The notes under the pieces are model-generated. The model saw only the letters and a list, made by a program, of their open reading frames with translations. It was not told the DNA's origin and ran no database searches. DNA of 64,000 nt from Heyndrickxia camelliae (lineage in GTDB: Bacteria > Bacillota > Bacilli > Bacillales > Bacillaceae_C): the NCBI RefSeq assembly GCF_002844575.1, contig NZ_PIQO01000002.1, forward strand, positions 1 through 64,000, read 5' to 3'. The translations under genes and the position numbers were made by a program. Positions 23,941 through 34,680 of this stretch are shown piece after piece. The first letter of the stretch is position 1, and each line of letters opens with the position of its first letter.

Positions 23941-24399
23941 TTAACTTGGGTCAATTCGATATGAAATTAATTCGAAATCAGGTGTATATGTAAATTGACC
24001 ATAGATAATACCTTTTCCGTGAACAAGATAATCTAAAATATGATAATCACCTTTTGCCATCGGTAAGTTCTTTATCTCCTCAATTGGGTGCCATGCTAAA
24101 ATTCCTTCGTCTGATTGCAATAACTGTAATCCGTCATACTCTGTTGCCATGAAGGAAAACATCATCCACTCTGATACGATTTTATCCTTATCGAATATAT
24201 CAAAAGTAAATATTCCCTTTAATGTCGGTTGTTTTAGGAAAATTCCTGTTTCTTCCCGATATTCTCTAATTACTGATTCCCTAATGGATTCTCCTTGTTC
24301 CATTTTTCCACCTGGAGCTACCCACCAATTTCGCCGGGGTTTTTGCAATAGTAATACCTCATTGTCTTTCACCAATATACAATTCGTTACACGTTGCAC
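23941..24399 (-). CDS. yvcI: NUDIX hydrolase YvcI
   Basis: The 152-residue NUDIX protein has the signature G-x5-E-x7-REEXEEXG recognisable at about residues 31-53 (PGGKMEQGESIRESVIREY followed by REETGI). It probably hydrolyses a nucleoside diphosphate linked to another moiety, perhaps an oxidised nucleotide or capped RNA, but the substrate is not predictable. A GTG at 24399 was chosen since it follows AGAGGTG and yields the conserved opening (M)QRVTNCILVKDNEVLLLQKP. It lies 107 bp upstream of rapZ and is likely co-transcribed with it. Confidence 0.93.
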   Translation of the reverse strand: MQRVTNCILVKDNEVLLLQKPRRNWWVAPGGKMEQGESIRESVIREYREETGIFLKQPTLKGIFTFDIFDKDKIVSEWMMFSFMATEYDGLQLLQSDEGILAWHPIEEIKNLPMAKGDYHILDYLVHGKGIIYGQFTYTPDFELISYRIDPS

Positions 24400-24770
24400 T
24401 ACACTCACCTCTTTATAGTTAGGCTGTTTTCGTATAAGTTGTTGTTGCACACCCATTTGGCCTACTATTTCATGTATTTGGAGACTAGCCTTTCCTTAAA
24501 AGAATATCACTCTGAAATGGGATGTGGAAATTTAAAACGTTTTCTGTTTAAGATACATCAAATTATAAGAAAAAAGCCTTAAATAAAAGAGTTAACGTCT
24601 TTTTATATTCATTTTATTATACTATTTATCTACCTTCCTAACAAATGTAAAAACATAAGAATGTATTGTTTAAATCAAAAAGGGCTACGTTATATTCAAT
24701 TATTTACCCAATGCTTTGTATACAGCGTCAATTGATACATATAAATACTCAAAATCCAATTTGAAACCAT
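24400..24770. other. Gene-free stretch between yvcI and the trxB terminator
   Basis: No supported gene. A 23-codon minus-strand frame starting MVSNLDFEYLYVSIDAVYKA, ending at about 24702, looks protein-like but has no ribosome binding site and overlaps the terminator region, so it could be a remnant. Otherwise the DNA is AT-rich and presumably carries the yvcI promoter. Confidence 0.4.
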
Positions 24771-24800
24771 AAAAAAAGCTCCAGGCAATCGCCTGGGCTT
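24771..24800 (-). terminator. Terminator of trxB
   Basis: Minus-strand stem AAGCCCAGGC / GCCTGGAGCTT with a 4-nt loop, followed by TTTTTATGG. It lies about 140 nt past the trxB stop. Confidence 0.8.
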
Positions 24801-24941
24801 ATCAAGGGTTCTTATTAAAAAGGGGGTCAATTTCATTTGTCTTAATCATACAGGATGAATGTTTCACAATGATTACAGGAAAATTAAAACAAAATTACTT
24901 TTATCAAATATCTCTTTAAAAGATTAAAGTACTACTGATAT

Positions 24942-25889
<948 letters not shown>

Positions 25890-26090
25890 TCAAACACTCC
25901 TTACAACACCCATATTTTACTTTATCTATTTCTTATCTATATTACTCTTTATTATCATTCCCGATATTGATTTTTATTAAAGATAAGCCATCACGGCATA
26001 TATCTAAACTTCTGCTTTTCCAAACAATCCTAAATCGAGAATCATTATCTATATATTAAAAGAATGTTCTTTCTCCGTCCAAACATATGC

Positions 26091-27605
26091 TTACTGATAA
26101 TATTGACGGATTGTTTTAATGTATTTCTGTAAGGTCGATGGTGAAATATGATAACGTCTTGAAATCTCTGATTGACTTATTTTCTCGTTTTGAAACTGGT
26201 TCCATACATAATCGACTGCTGCTGCGTAAGCATTCTGATTCGTAAAAGAAACTCCCTCTTTTAACCCATTAATAAATATGGAGAACCACATATGAAATAA
26301 TCCTGTTGTTTGTGGATAAATAGGGTGATGATGTTCATATAATAAAGAGGCAACACCATGCCCTTTCCCAATGATTCCATCTGGATCAAATTGTTCTTTC
26401 ATACCTGCATCCAATACGTTTGCCAGATATAATTTCTCGGTAATCGTAAATTCATCCAAGCTTTTAAAATCAGAGTGTGAAATAATTTCCTGTTTTCTAT
26501 CCGTAACAGAAATGAGAAAAATCCCGAATAGCCGTTCTTCCAAATAATCGCTTCTCAATTTATTAAGGATGGATGTAACATGGTTTTCAAAACCAGCATC
26601 GGTTTGTTGATTATTATTCCAAGGCTCTGATCCCTCTTTTTCCGGGCTTAACTCCAATAATTGCTTCCAAGCAGATCGAGATGTTTGTTCATGACCAGTC
26701 GAATAGGCAACATGTGAGAGCCAGTAGTAAAAGCTTGCATCTCCCTCAAAGCCTTTTTTCTTTAATTTGTTTAACCAATAAAATGCCTTATGATGTTTTC
26801 CCAACAAAGCAAACGTAGCACCAAGCTTATACTGGTGTTCAATTAATAACGGCTGGATTTTTTCTAGACCGTCCAATAGTTCCTGAAGTTCTTCATCACG
26901 ATGCTGATGAAATAAGAATACAGCCAAGTTACAAAGTGCATGGAGATTTCCCGGGTTTTTATCTAAAAGCTCCTTTAACACATTGGCAGCTTTCTCCATT
27001 TCGCCTAAATAAAAATAGCCAAGAGCTAAATTATTATAGGCTGACCAAAAATCCGGATACTTTTCAATCATTTCTTTTAAATTTTCAATAGCCATTTGAA
27101 AATTCCCAGATTCGAGAAGCTGTCTTGCCTTCTCCTGTTTCATAATTAGCTCATCCTGCATATATAAGGAATCCTCTAAATCTGTTTCTTCCGTATTAAT
27201 GACATATATTAAGTCCTCTGCTTCTTCTGCAAATTCTCCATATGGATCTATTTCTAAATATTTATTGGCATGTTTATATGCTTCATGAAATAGTCCTAAC
27301 TCAGCAAAGTTATTTGCCAAAAAATAATGGCATTCTGTCATATTGGGATCCAATTCCTCTAAAATACGGGTAAAAAGATCATTAGATAATTGAAACTCAT
27401 CCAACTGCATACAAACCAGACCAAGCTGACAGGCAATCATCGGTTCATATGGTTCCAGCTGCATAGCACGCTGCAAATATTTCTTGGCTTTCTTTAAGTC
27501 ATGTCGATGGTAAGCATTTATTCCTTTATTAAAATAATATTCTCCTGTAGGTATAAAGGACAGGACAACACCTTGCTCCTGCCTTAATTTTGAGTCTTTT
27601 GCCAT
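26091..27605 (-). CDS. yvcD: Tetratricopeptide-repeat protein with C-terminal HTH-like tail (YvcD)
   Basis: This 504-residue soluble protein has at least seven TPR-like helix pairs over about residues 20-300. Examples are ECHYFLANNFAELGLFHEAY and SAYNNLALGYFYLGEMEKAA. The C-terminal 60 residues end with KISQSEISRRYHISPSTLQK, an apparent helix-turn-helix followed by YIKTIRQYYQ. The combination suggests a scaffold that may also bind DNA, but that is inference. B. subtilis YvcD, next to trxB, has the same context and no well-defined function. The gene is not obviously in an operon with yvoF, 290 bp away. Confidence 0.82.
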   Translation of the reverse strand: MAKDSKLRQEQGVVLSFIPTGEYYFNKGINAYHRHDLKKAKKYLQRAMQLEPYEPMIACQLGLVCMQLDEFQLSNDLFTRILEELDPNMTECHYFLANNFAELGLFHEAYKHANKYLEIDPYGEFAEEAEDLIYVINTEETDLEDSLYMQDELIMKQEKARQLLESGNFQMAIENLKEMIEKYPDFWSAYNNLALGYFYLGEMEKAANVLKELLDKNPGNLHALCNLAVFLFHQHRDEELQELLDGLEKIQPLLIEHQYKLGATFALLGKHHKAFYWLNKLKKKGFEGDASFYYWLSHVAYSTGHEQTSRSAWKQLLELSPEKEGSEPWNNNQQTDAGFENHVTSILNKLRSDYLEERLFGIFLISVTDRKQEIISHSDFKSLDEFTITEKLYLANVLDAGMKEQFDPDGIIGKGHGVASLLYEHHHPIYPQTTGLFHMWFSIFINGLKEGVSFTNQNAYAAAVDYVWNQFQNEKISQSEISRRYHISPSTLQKYIKTIRQYYQ

Positions 27606-27860
27606 GAAGGTCCCTCACAAATCTTCCAAAGTTAACGATAGCAGTTTTTCGTGTGAAAACAGAATGATTACGAAAAACTGCCATGACATTATTTATATCA
27701 ATTTAAAAATTATACGACTAACACTATAACTACTGTAGTATACCATATAAAACTACAATGATTAACAGGCAAATAATAAAAGTAATACCATTGAATTGCC
27801 CATAACGGTCGCTTATAAAATGCATATCTAATAAAAGAAAAGCTTTCCGATTTACACAAT

Positions 27861-27889
27861 GAAGGTACCTATATAACATAGATACCTTC
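27861..27889. terminator. Hairpin downstream of yvoF
   Basis: Inverted repeat GAAGGTAcCTAT / ATAGaTACCTTC with a 5-nt loop, 7 nt past the yvoF stop. No T tract follows, so termination would be weak. It may instead protect the 3' end of the hprK-yvoF transcript. Confidence 0.45.
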
Positions 27890-27895
27890 CGTTCA

Positions 27896-28432
27896 TTATT
27901 CTATTTCTTTTCTATATATCGGATCATTTGCCCGTCTTTCTTCTAATTGTTCCTTTGTATAAATGACTTTCATTGGGTTTCCGCCAACGAAAGAACCTGC
28001 CGGAACATCCTTATGTACTAATGTTCCCGCTGAAACAATCGCACCATCTCCAATGGTTACTCCTGGCAAAATGGTCGAATTGGCGCCAATCATCACTTCG
28101 TTGCCAATGCTTACATTTCCTAGCCTGTACTCCTTTATTAAATATTCATGAGCTAGTATCGTTGTGTTATAGCCTATCACGGTATTTTTTCCAACAGAAA
28201 TTTTCTCCGGAAACATAACATCCAGCATAACCATTAATGCAAAAGATGTTTGGTTTCCGATCTCCATTCTTAAAAAGACTCGATACAGCCAATTTTTCAA
28301 ACCCAAAATCGGAGTATATCTTGCTAATTGTATAACTAGGAAGTTTTTGACCACCTTCCAAAAAGGAACGGTTTTATATACATGCCATAAGGAATTTGCA
28401 CCTGAAACCGGAAAACGTTCCGTTTTTCTCAT
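27896..28432 (-). CDS. yvoF: Left-handed beta-helix acyltransferase YvoF
   Basis: The 178-residue protein belongs to the hexapeptide-repeat acyltransferases. Imperfect hexapeptide turns run from about residue 75 to 160, with [40 protein letters not shown] and [20 protein letters not shown]. The substrate is unknown, though O-acetylation of a sugar or wall component is plausible. It overlaps ppaX by 4 bp, the end of the hprK-lgt-yvoD-ppaX-yvoF series, so translation is probably coupled. The first 60 residues are basic and amphipathic, possibly for membrane association. Confidence 0.88.
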   Translation of the reverse strand: MRKTERFPVSGANSLWHVYKTVPFWKVVKNFLVIQLARYTPILGLKNWLYRVFLRMEIGNQTSFALMVMLDVMFPEKISVGKNTVIGYNTTILAHEYLIKEYRLGNVSIGNEVMIGANSTILPGVTIGDGAIVSAGTLVHKDVPAGSFVGGNPMKVIYTKEQLEERRANDPIYRKEIE

Positions 28433-29082
28433 TCATCTATCGCTCCCACGATTTTTAGCAGGTCACGCATATTATCTAGAATATAATCGGGTTCATAACT
28501 TTCAATATATGCTCTTCCCTTTGCAGACCATGCTACTCCTGCAGAGAATGTTCCTGCGTTTTTTGCTCCTAAAATATCGTGATAGTTATCTCCAATCATA
28601 ATCGCTTCCTGTGGCGTAGAACCAAGTAACTTCAATGCTTTTTCGATTGGTTCAGGATGCGGCTTAACATTTTGAACATCATCGATAGCGATAATGATTT
28701 CAAAAAAACCGTCCAAATTTGTTAACTTTAGGCCCTTTCTTACTGTAGAGGAAGTTTTCGTAGATACAATCGCAAGCTTATAACCTTTTTCTTTAAGCGT
28801 TTTTACCGTCTCGTATACACCATCAAATTCTTTTACTAATAAATCATGATGTGCTAAATTATGCGTGCGATATCTCTCAATCATTTCATCCACCTTATCG
28901 ACATCGATAGACGAGAAGGTTTCCTTTAAAGATGGCCCAATGAATGGGAGCACATCCTCTCTTGTGTATTTATCTGGATAATAATGATTTAATGTATGTA
29001 AAAAAGAAGCAATGATTAATTCATTTGTGTCAATTAATGTTCCATCTAAATCAAAAAGAATTGTCGTTATTTGTTTTTGCAT
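28429..29082 (-). CDS. ppaX: Pyrophosphatase PpaX
   Basis: This 217-residue haloacid-dehalogenase phosphatase hydrolyses the inorganic pyrophosphate released when HprK/P dephosphorylates HPr(Ser-P). HAD motif I is [12 protein letters not shown] with Asp11 and Asp13, motif II ends in AIVSTKTSS, and motif IV is [19 protein letters not shown]. The length and the operon with hprK identify PpaX rather than a phosphoglycolate phosphatase, which has similar motifs. It couples PPi removal to the HprK reaction. Confidence 0.93.
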   Translation of the reverse strand: MQKQITTILFDLDGTLIDTNELIIASFLHTLNHYYPDKYTREDVLPFIGPSLKETFSSIDVDKVDEMIERYRTHNLAHHDLLVKEFDGVYETVKTLKEKGYKLAIVSTKTSSTVRKGLKLTNLDGFFEIIIAIDDVQNVKPHPEPIEKALKLLGSTPQEAIMIGDNYHDILGAKNAGTFSAGVAWSAKGRAYIESYEPDYILDNMRDLLKIVGAIDE

Positions 29083-29139
29083 CCTTCGCTACCCTTTCTA
29101 CTGTCAAATACTGTTCATAAATAATGATAAATCTTTTTA

Positions 29140-29175
29140 CAAAAAATGAAAAGAAACCGGTATGTACCAGTTTCT
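29140..29175 (-). terminator. Terminator-like hairpin after yvoD
   Basis: Stem GAAACTGGTA / TACCGGTTTC with a small loop, then TTTTCATTTTTT on the minus strand, 4 nt past the yvoD stop. It lies inside the hprK-yvoF operon, so it may attenuate ppaX-yvoF expression. Confidence 0.65.
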
Positions 29176-29178
29176 GTT

Positions 29179-30141
29179 TTACCCTTCAATGGTGCTTGGA
29201 GTACGTTTGGAGTAATCAATGCGATTCCATATAATTCCGACTATAAAGGTTAAAAGGATAGCCGTAACTAGTCTAATAAGTAAAAGATAGATAACAGGTA
29301 TCCCGAGAGGAACAAAGATTAATGTGTCTTCAACAACTGCATGACATCCGCAAAGAAAAATGAAAGCTAGTGTAGCATCTTTCTTGCTAACACCGTCTTC
29401 TTTAACTGCTTGAATCATTACCCCAGCTCCATATGCTAAACCAAAAAATAATCCAGCTGCAAGGGTTGTAGAGGTGTTTTCTCTCATTCCCAATAATTTT
29501 GTCAACGGTGCCATCCAACGAGAGAATAGATGGAGTAACTTCAAGTCTTTTAAAATTTGAATACCAATCATCAATGGAATTACAATTTCCGCAAGCTTTA
29601 TCACACCTAATGCAGCTTTTTCCAATCCATTTAACATAATCGCCCAAACTCCAACGATTTTCTCTTGTTCCGGTACGATTGTGCCAAAATGAACAGGCTG
29701 TTGACCGCCATGCCAGCATAAATTAATGATGACTGCGGAAAGAATAGCCAAACCAACTCGCACAAGTATCATCACCCAAATTTTTACCCCTACTTTAACA
29801 GCGACACTTGATTCAATAAATAAATTATGAGCGAAGCTTAGCATGACTGCAATAATGAATACCTCTTTAAGTGACAAGTCAACGGATAAAATACCTGCAA
29901 TCCCTGCATATAAATTCAAAAAATTCCCTAATACAATTGGAATTGCTGCATCACCCGATAAGCCAATAAGCTTCATTAACGGTGTGACGATTTTTATAAC
30001 CCAAGGTAATATTGGAGTAAATTGCAAAATGGTGATCACTAATGTAATAGGAAAAATAATTTTCCCTAATGTCCAAGTCGTTTTTAACCCTGCCCATAGT
30101 CCTATTTTTAGCGTTTGCAGCATTTCAGTAATTCTCCCCAA
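29179..30141 (-). CDS. yvoD: Nucleoside-recognition (Gate) domain membrane protein YvoD
   Basis: The 320-residue polytopic membrane protein has about eight hydrophobic helices. It contains two nucleoside-recognition/Gate-type modules, for example GLSGDAAIPIVLGNFLNLYAG and FLCGCHAVVEDTLIFVPLG. Related proteins include SpmA/SpmB and parts of nucleoside transporters, but no substrate is known for YvoD. It is 82 bp downstream of lgt in the conserved hprK cluster. The C terminus is short and polar. Confidence 0.88.
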   Translation of the reverse strand: MGRITEMLQTLKIGLWAGLKTTWTLGKIIFPITLVITILQFTPILPWVIKIVTPLMKLIGLSGDAAIPIVLGNFLNLYAGIAGILSVDLSLKEVFIIAVMLSFAHNLFIESSVAVKVGVKIWVMILVRVGLAILSAVIINLCWHGGQQPVHFGTIVPEQEKIVGVWAIMLNGLEKAALGVIKLAEIVIPLMIGIQILKDLKLLHLFSRWMAPLTKLLGMRENTSTTLAAGLFFGLAYGAGVMIQAVKEDGVSKKDATLAFIFLCGCHAVVEDTLIFVPLGIPVIYLLLIRLVTAILLTFIVGIIWNRIDYSKRTPSTIEG

Positions 30142-30223
30142 GGTTCTTGTTATATTGAAAACTTAGTTACAGGTGTTGCTTACAATACTTAAAAATGATT
30201 AGTTGGGACGAGGAACCGGACCC

Positions 30224-31036
30224 TTATCCCATTTCATGGTAGTGGATTGCAGAATAACCTGCTTTTCTTCTGAAGATCCATAAAATAATGGATACTACTA
30301 CTAATGCGATCGAAATCATTTGAGCCATACGTAGATCACTAGTTAACATTAAACTGTCTGTTCTCATTCCTTCTATGAAGAATCTTCCTATCGAATACCA
30401 AATTAAATAACTTAAGAATAACTCTCCTCTGCGCAAATTTACTTTTCTTAAGCATATTAATAGGATAAAGCCAACCAAATCCCAAACAGATTCATATAAA
30501 AAAGTAGGATGATAATAATGACCATTAATATACATTTGATTAATAATAAAATCAGGTAAATGCAAATTCTCTAGGAACGTACGACTAACTTCTTTGCCGT
30601 GCGCCTCTTGGTTCATGAAATTGCCCCAGCGGCCAATTGCTTGACCTAAAATTAGGCTCGGTGCACAAATATCCGCCAGTTTCCAAAAGGACACGTTTTT
30701 TGCTTTGGAAAAAATAATAGCGGTCAAAACAGCTCCGATTAATCCACCATGAATGGCAATTCCACCATTCCATATCTTAATAATTTCACTCGGATGTACC
30801 GAATAATAACTCCATTCAAAAAGAACATAGTAAATACGCGCGCATATAATCGAGATAGGAATTGCCCAGATCATTAAATCAGCAAATAAATCTTTATCAA
30901 TCCCTAGCTTTTCTCCTTCACGAATGGCTAAGTATAAACCAATGGCTATGCCGCATCCAATAATAATTCCATACCAATGTACTTCAAAGGACCCTAGATG
31001 TAGCGCTATTGGATTTAGTGGTTTAATATTATCCAT
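30224..31036 (-). CDS. lgt: Prolipoprotein diacylglyceryl transferase
   Basis: Lgt adds diacylglycerol from phosphatidylglycerol to the lipobox cysteine of prolipoproteins (PstS in this window is one such substrate). The 270-residue protein has seven membrane helices, the [13 protein letters not shown] segment and the signature [17 protein letters not shown]. The C-terminal [11 protein letters not shown] motif is conserved. The second in-frame ATG (31036) was chosen because it lies 8 nt after GGAG and the first only 2 nt. It is 26 bp downstream of hprK. Confidence 0.96.
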   Translation of the reverse strand: MDNIKPLNPIALHLGSFEVHWYGIIIGCGIAIGLYLAIREGEKLGIDKDLFADLMIWAIPISIICARIYYVLFEWSYYSVHPSEIIKIWNGGIAIHGGLIGAVLTAIIFSKAKNVSFWKLADICAPSLILGQAIGRWGNFMNQEAHGKEVSRTFLENLHLPDFIINQMYINGHYYHPTFLYESVWDLVGFILLICLRKVNLRRGELFLSYLIWYSIGRFFIEGMRTDSLMLTSDLRMAQMISIALVVVSIILWIFRRKAGYSAIHYHEMG

Positions 31037-31062
31037 ATTCATTGCTCCTTTCCTTGGAAAGT

Positions 31063-31998
31063 TTATTTTTCGTCATTATCTCCATCTTCAATGACGTCCG
31101 CGAGTCTCTCTGTAAATTGCTGAGCAGCATTTACCCCCATTTTCTTCAAGCGATAATTCATTGCTGCTACTTCAATGATAATGGCTAAGTTTCTTCCCGG
31201 ACGAACAGGGATAGTTAATTTTGGCAACTCTGTATCAATAATTTTTATCTTTTCTTCATCTAATCCTAGACGGTCATATTGTTTCATTTGATCCCATAGC
31301 TCTAAATTTACAACCATAGTGATGCGTTTATGGCTGCGAACCGCTCCCGCTCCAAAAAGTGTCATCACATTTATTATTCCGAGGCCACGAATCTCTAATA
31401 AATGCTCTATTAAATCTGGAGCATTCCCTATTAAAGAATCCGTATCTTCTTGACGAATCTCAACACAATCATCTGCAACAAGACGATGTCCCCTTTTTAC
31501 TAGTTCCAAAGCTGCTTCACTTTTACCGACACCACTTTTACCAGTAATTAGAACTCCGACTCCGTAAATATCAACAAGGACACCATGAACCGCAGTTGTT
31601 GGTGCTAACTTAAATTCTAAGTAGTTTGTTAAATGGCTTGAAAACCGTGTTGTTTTCATATTTGTACGCATAACTGGAACAGAATATTCATTTGAGGCTT
31701 CTATTAATTCTTCTGGTATATCCAACCCTCGAGAAATAATAATTCCTGGTGTTAAATCGCTGCAGAGCTGCTCCAAGCGATGCTTCCTTTCATCCTGATC
31801 CAAGCGTGAACTGAAGGTAATCTCCGTCATTCCTAACAGCTGAATTCGATCTGCAGGATAGTAATTAAAAAATCCTGCCATCTCCAAACCTGGACGTGAA
31901 ATATCACTTGTCGTAATAGGGCGATGGATGCCTTCTTCCCCACTAATTAATTCTAAATTAAACTTTTTAATAATGTCCTCAACACGAACCTTCGCCAA
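31063..31998 (-). CDS. hprK: HPr kinase/phosphorylase
   Basis: The 311-residue bifunctional enzyme phosphorylates Ser46 of HPr and Crh when fructose-1,6-bisphosphate is high, and removes it by phosphorolysis when inorganic phosphate is high. Walker A GKSGVGKS is at 153-160. The HprK family signature [15 protein letters not shown] and the C-terminal [13 protein letters not shown] follow. A TTG start at 31998 was chosen because it lies behind AAGGAGG at good spacing and gives the family opening (M)[20 protein letters not shown]. It leads the hprK-lgt-yvoD-ppaX-yvoF group. Confidence 0.97.
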   Translation of the reverse strand: MAKVRVEDIIKKFNLELISGEEGIHRPITTSDISRPGLEMAGFFNYYPADRIQLLGMTEITFSSRLDQDERKHRLEQLCSDLTPGIIISRGLDIPEELIEASNEYSVPVMRTNMKTTRFSSHLTNYLEFKLAPTTAVHGVLVDIYGVGVLITGKSGVGKSEAALELVKRGHRLVADDCVEIRQEDTDSLIGNAPDLIEHLLEIRGLGIINVMTLFGAGAVRSHKRITMVVNLELWDQMKQYDRLGLDEEKIKIIDTELPKLTIPVRPGRNLAIIIEVAAMNYRLKKMGVNAAQQFTERLADVIEDGDNDEK

Positions 31999-32166
31999 AG
32001 TATTATCCTCCTTGCATTCAATCTGCATTAGTATACAGACAAGCAATAAACAAAATTCTCCTACTATATGAGTAAAGCTTTCTTTATTGTAGCATTACAA
32101 TGTAGCGGAAGACTAGCCTTTAACTTTACAAATGTCCAACATAGGTACCGAAATTATGCATCAAAG

Positions 32167-32175
32167 CATATGATA
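32167..32175 (+). promoter_or_regulatory. Possible mother-cell sigma -10 element (CATATGATA)
   Basis: CATATGATA fits the CATAnnnTA form of sigma-K -10 elements, 47 nt upstream of the amidase start. No well-spaced -35 AC could be fixed (18 nt to the nearest). B. subtilis cwlC, a close relative, is sigma-K dependent. Weak evidence. Confidence 0.35.
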
Positions 32176-32221
32176 AAAGTAGACAATCTGTATATTCAAT
32201 AAACCTAAGGAGGAGAGTGAA

Positions 32222-32908
32222 TTGAAAATAATGCTAGATGCTGGTCATGGTCCTAATACAGTTGGAAAGAGAAGCCCTGACAACTTTAAAGAATTTGAAT
32301 TCAATCACAAAGTAGCGGAATATACGAAAGAACTTTTGAATGATTATAAAGGGGTTACCGTATATTTTGCCCATTCAAAGCAAGAAGATATCCCATTAAA
32401 AAAACGGTCAGACAAAGCAAACAAATTAAAAGTAGATTGTTATATTTCTATCCACGCTAACGCATATGGCACTACCTGGAACGATGCAAATGGCATTGAA
32501 ACTTATGTATATGTAACAAAACCAAAGGAAGCCGTGGATTTAGCGGAAAAAGTCCAAAAAAATCTGGTGATTGAAACAGGTCTAAGGAATCGAGGTATAA
32601 AAACAGCTGATTTTCATGTTTTACGTGAAACAGAAATGACCGCCATTCTTTGTGAATGCGGATTTTATACTAATAAAAAAGAAGCTTCCTTATTAAAATC
32701 GAAAACCTACCAGAAAACATGTGCGGAAGCGATAGTAAAAGGTATCGTAGACCAATACCATTTAAAGAAGATTACCTCGCCAACAAAAAATCCTGTTAAG
32801 AAAAAAATATACCGTGTTCAGATCGGAGCTTTTGAGAACAAAGAAAATGCACAAGCATTAATAAAGGAATTAAAGGAAAAAGGATATAATCCGATTTTAG
32901 TAGAATGA
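32222..32908 (+). CDS. N-acetylmuramoyl-L-alanine amidase with SPOR domain (CwlC-like)
   Basis: This 228-residue protein cleaves the amide bond between muramic acid and the peptide stem. It has an Amidase_3 zinc domain (about 1-180). Ligands are visible as His9 in MLDAGHG, a Glu in FKEFEFN, His in YISIHANAYG and the catalytic Glu in ILCECGFYTN. One C-terminal SPOR repeat follows (YRVQIGAFENKENAQALIKE). There is no signal peptide, as in the mother-cell lysis amidase CwlC, which has two SPOR repeats. A TTG start is used because AAGGAGG lies 8 nt upstream. Confidence 0.88.
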   Translation: MKIMLDAGHGPNTVGKRSPDNFKEFEFNHKVAEYTKELLNDYKGVTVYFAHSKQEDIPLKKRSDKANKLKVDCYISIHANAYGTTWNDANGIETYVYVTKPKEAVDLAEKVQKNLVIETGLRNRGIKTADFHVLRETEMTAILCECGFYTNKKEASLLKSKTYQKTCAEAIVKGIVDQYHLKKITSPTKNPVKKKIYRVQIGAFENKENAQALIKELKEKGYNPILVE

Positions 32909-32980
32909 TGGAAATATATTACATAATATGTACCCTTTTAAAGTAATACATCCAAATGTGACCTGACTACTTTAATAAGA

Positions 32981-33014
32981 TAACCTCTGTATGGAACAGG
33001 GGTTACTTTTTTCT
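32981..33014 (+). terminator. Terminator of the amidase gene
   Basis: Stem AACCtCTGT / ACAGgGGTT with a 5-nt loop followed by ACTTTTTTCTCC, about 70 nt after the stop codon. Confidence 0.75.
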
Positions 33015-33392
33015 CCAGTGCATTTGATAGCGCTCATGGGAATCAAAATCTGAATTAATAAAAAAATCATGATGAATTTAAACTATATGAAAAAGAAAAA
33101 AGGTTTTATTATCACCTACCTGGACATAAAATATACAAGCTTATATTTGTTTAGTTTAGTGCTTTAGTGCTTAGTTTTAAACCTTACAGCCCTATTGTCC
33201 AGTCAAATCTGCCGAAATGAATTTAGGAAACAAATACAGCTTTTTCATGCGTGGGAGGTTGGGATTGGTGGTGCTATCTAGGTATGTTATATAGATAGGT
33301 TTTCTATCCAAATAATCTTGTGCTTAGTGCATTTAGCTAATCTTTTTATCTTACATATTGAAAACAATTTAAAACGTGGTTGGGGAGTGTAT
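33015..33392. other. Gene-free stretch upstream of the YqhV-like gene
   Basis: No gene supported in about 380 bases. It contains short local repeats (TTTAGTGCTTTAGTGCTTAG near 33157) and an inverted ATCTAGG-type element near 33275-33312, none with a clear role. The promoter of the downstream small membrane gene is presumably here. Confidence 0.4.
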
Positions 33393-33668
33393 ATGTTCTT
33401 ATTTTTTGAAAAGTCGGTGTTAATCATGGCTATTTTAAGGATGATTTCCGGGAGTATTGAGGTATTTGCAGCCATTCTTATATTAAAATTGAACGATGCC
33501 GAAAAAGCGCTTATTGTTAACAGTTCATTAGCCTTAGTCGGACCTAGTATTTTAATTCTTACGACTGCCGTGGGGTTAATCGGTATTTCCGAGAAATTAT
33601 CTTTACTGAAAATCTCTTTAATTTTTAGCGGAGTCATCTTATTACTAATTGGAATAAAAGTAAAATAA
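33393..33668 (+). CDS. YqhV/DUF2619 family small membrane protein
   Basis: The 91-residue product has three hydrophobic helices (about 10-30, 38-58 and 66-88). The conserved pattern AILRMISGSIEVFAAILILK, then LNDAEKALIVNSSLALVGP, matches the uncharacterised YqhV family of spore formers. In B. subtilis, yqhV lies next to the spoIIIA operon. Here it stands elsewhere, between an amidase and an exporter, so this may be a second copy. The inner ATG at 33393 was chosen since it follows GGGGAG, the longer frame adding 25 unlikely residues. Confidence 0.78.
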   Translation: MFLFFEKSVLIMAILRMISGSIEVFAAILILKLNDAEKALIVNSSLALVGPSILILTTAVGLIGISEKLSLLKISLIFSGVILLLIGIKVK

Positions 33669-33774
33669 AAAACACTTAATTATTTATTTTCCGCCTTATA
33701 TTCACGATACACCGCCAACATTAATTACAACCACCCCCTATAAGGTCTATTCCTGCCAAATTTGTTTAGTAGGG

Positions 33775-33806
33775 GAGAAAAACCTCTTGATTGGGGTTTT
33801 TCTTTT
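33775..33806 (+). terminator. Terminator after the YqhV-like gene
   Basis: Stem GAGAAAAACC / GGTTTTTCTT with an 8-nt loop followed by T residues, about 105 nt past the stop codon and 40 nt before the LysE-type gene. Confidence 0.65.
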
Positions 33807-33848
33807 ACAAATTATGTACAAGTATCCCATGTATTTAGGAGTGATTCA

Positions 33849-34487
33849 ATGAATCTTGGTGTTCTAATTAGTTATATTTTCTTAGGATTAACACTTGCCG
33901 CTCCAATTGGCCCAGTAAATTCTGCAAGGCTTGATAAAGGCATAAAAAATGGTTTTTGGCATGCATGGAGTGTCGGAGCAGGCTCATTGATAGCAGATGG
34001 TTGTTTTATGTTATTGGTTTATTTAGGCTTTGTTGAGTTTTTGGGAATTTCATTAATTCAAGTTTTTCTTTGGCTTTTTGGGGCATTTGTACTCATTTAC
34101 ACTGGTATTGAGAGCATTGTTAAAGTGAAAAACATAAACTTAAATCATACGAGGGGAAAAGAACCGATACATAGATGTTTTTTTATTGGATTTTTTATGT
34201 CTATCACTAGCCCACTGTCCATTTTGTTTTGGATTGGTATTTATGGTTCCGTTTTAGCAAAAACTGCCGCAACTTACGGGTCAGAAGCGCTTATTCTATA
34301 CAGCAGTATGATTTTTCTCGGATTAACCATATGGGACATTTTTATTGCAGCCTTAACAAGTGGGTTTAGAAGGTTTTTAAATGTCAGGACACTAAAAATT
34401 ATATCGGTGGTTTCAGGTACCTCTTTGATTGTATTTGGATTATATTTTGGAGTTCAAGGAATGAAGGTTTTAGCAGGATGGACATAA
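33849..34487 (+). CDS. LysE family exporter
   Basis: The 212-residue protein has six predicted membrane helices. The N-terminal family signature is LGLTLAAPIGPVNSARLDKG (LysE/RhtB pattern, P-I-G-P) and a central FFMSITSPLSILFWIGIYGS matches the conserved NPxxxxFW region, with SP in place of NP. It probably exports an amino acid or related metabolite. The substrate is unknown. The start was placed at the ATG that follows AGGAG by 7 nt, 29 codons inside the longest frame. Confidence 0.85.
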   Translation: MNLGVLISYIFLGLTLAAPIGPVNSARLDKGIKNGFWHAWSVGAGSLIADGCFMLLVYLGFVEFLGISLIQVFLWLFGAFVLIYTGIESIVKVKNINLNHTRGKEPIHRCFFIGFFMSITSPLSILFWIGIYGSVLAKTAATYGSEALILYSSMIFLGLTIWDIFIAALTSGFRRFLNVRTLKIISVVSGTSLIVFGLYFGVQGMKVLAGWT

Positions 34488-34629
34488 AGTTTTTACTTTT
34501 TGTATTTCATCTCTGTGTTTGTACAAACAAAAAACTGCGTATTAAGAAGGTTATTAATATGGAATCGAGAAATAACAGAAAAACAAAAGTACTACGTATT
34601 CCGCTGAGAATAGTGATTGTCAAAAACGA

Positions 34630-34680
34630 ACCCTATAGAGTAGTACATTTTCGAGGTGTCTACCCTATAGAGTACATTTT
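34630..34680. repeat. Short tandem duplication ACCCTATAGAGTA...
   Basis: ACCCTATAGAGTAGTACATTT occurs at 34630 onward and ACCCTATAGAGTACATTTT again at 34662, a 3-nt indel apart with a 10-nt spacer. It lies in a degenerate stretch between the exporter and yvlD where no convincing gene exists. Confidence 0.5.

Noticed and set aside
33157-33180. TTTAGTGCTTTAGTGCTTAG short repeat
   Set aside because: Low-complexity local duplication without neighbouring copies or a plausible role.
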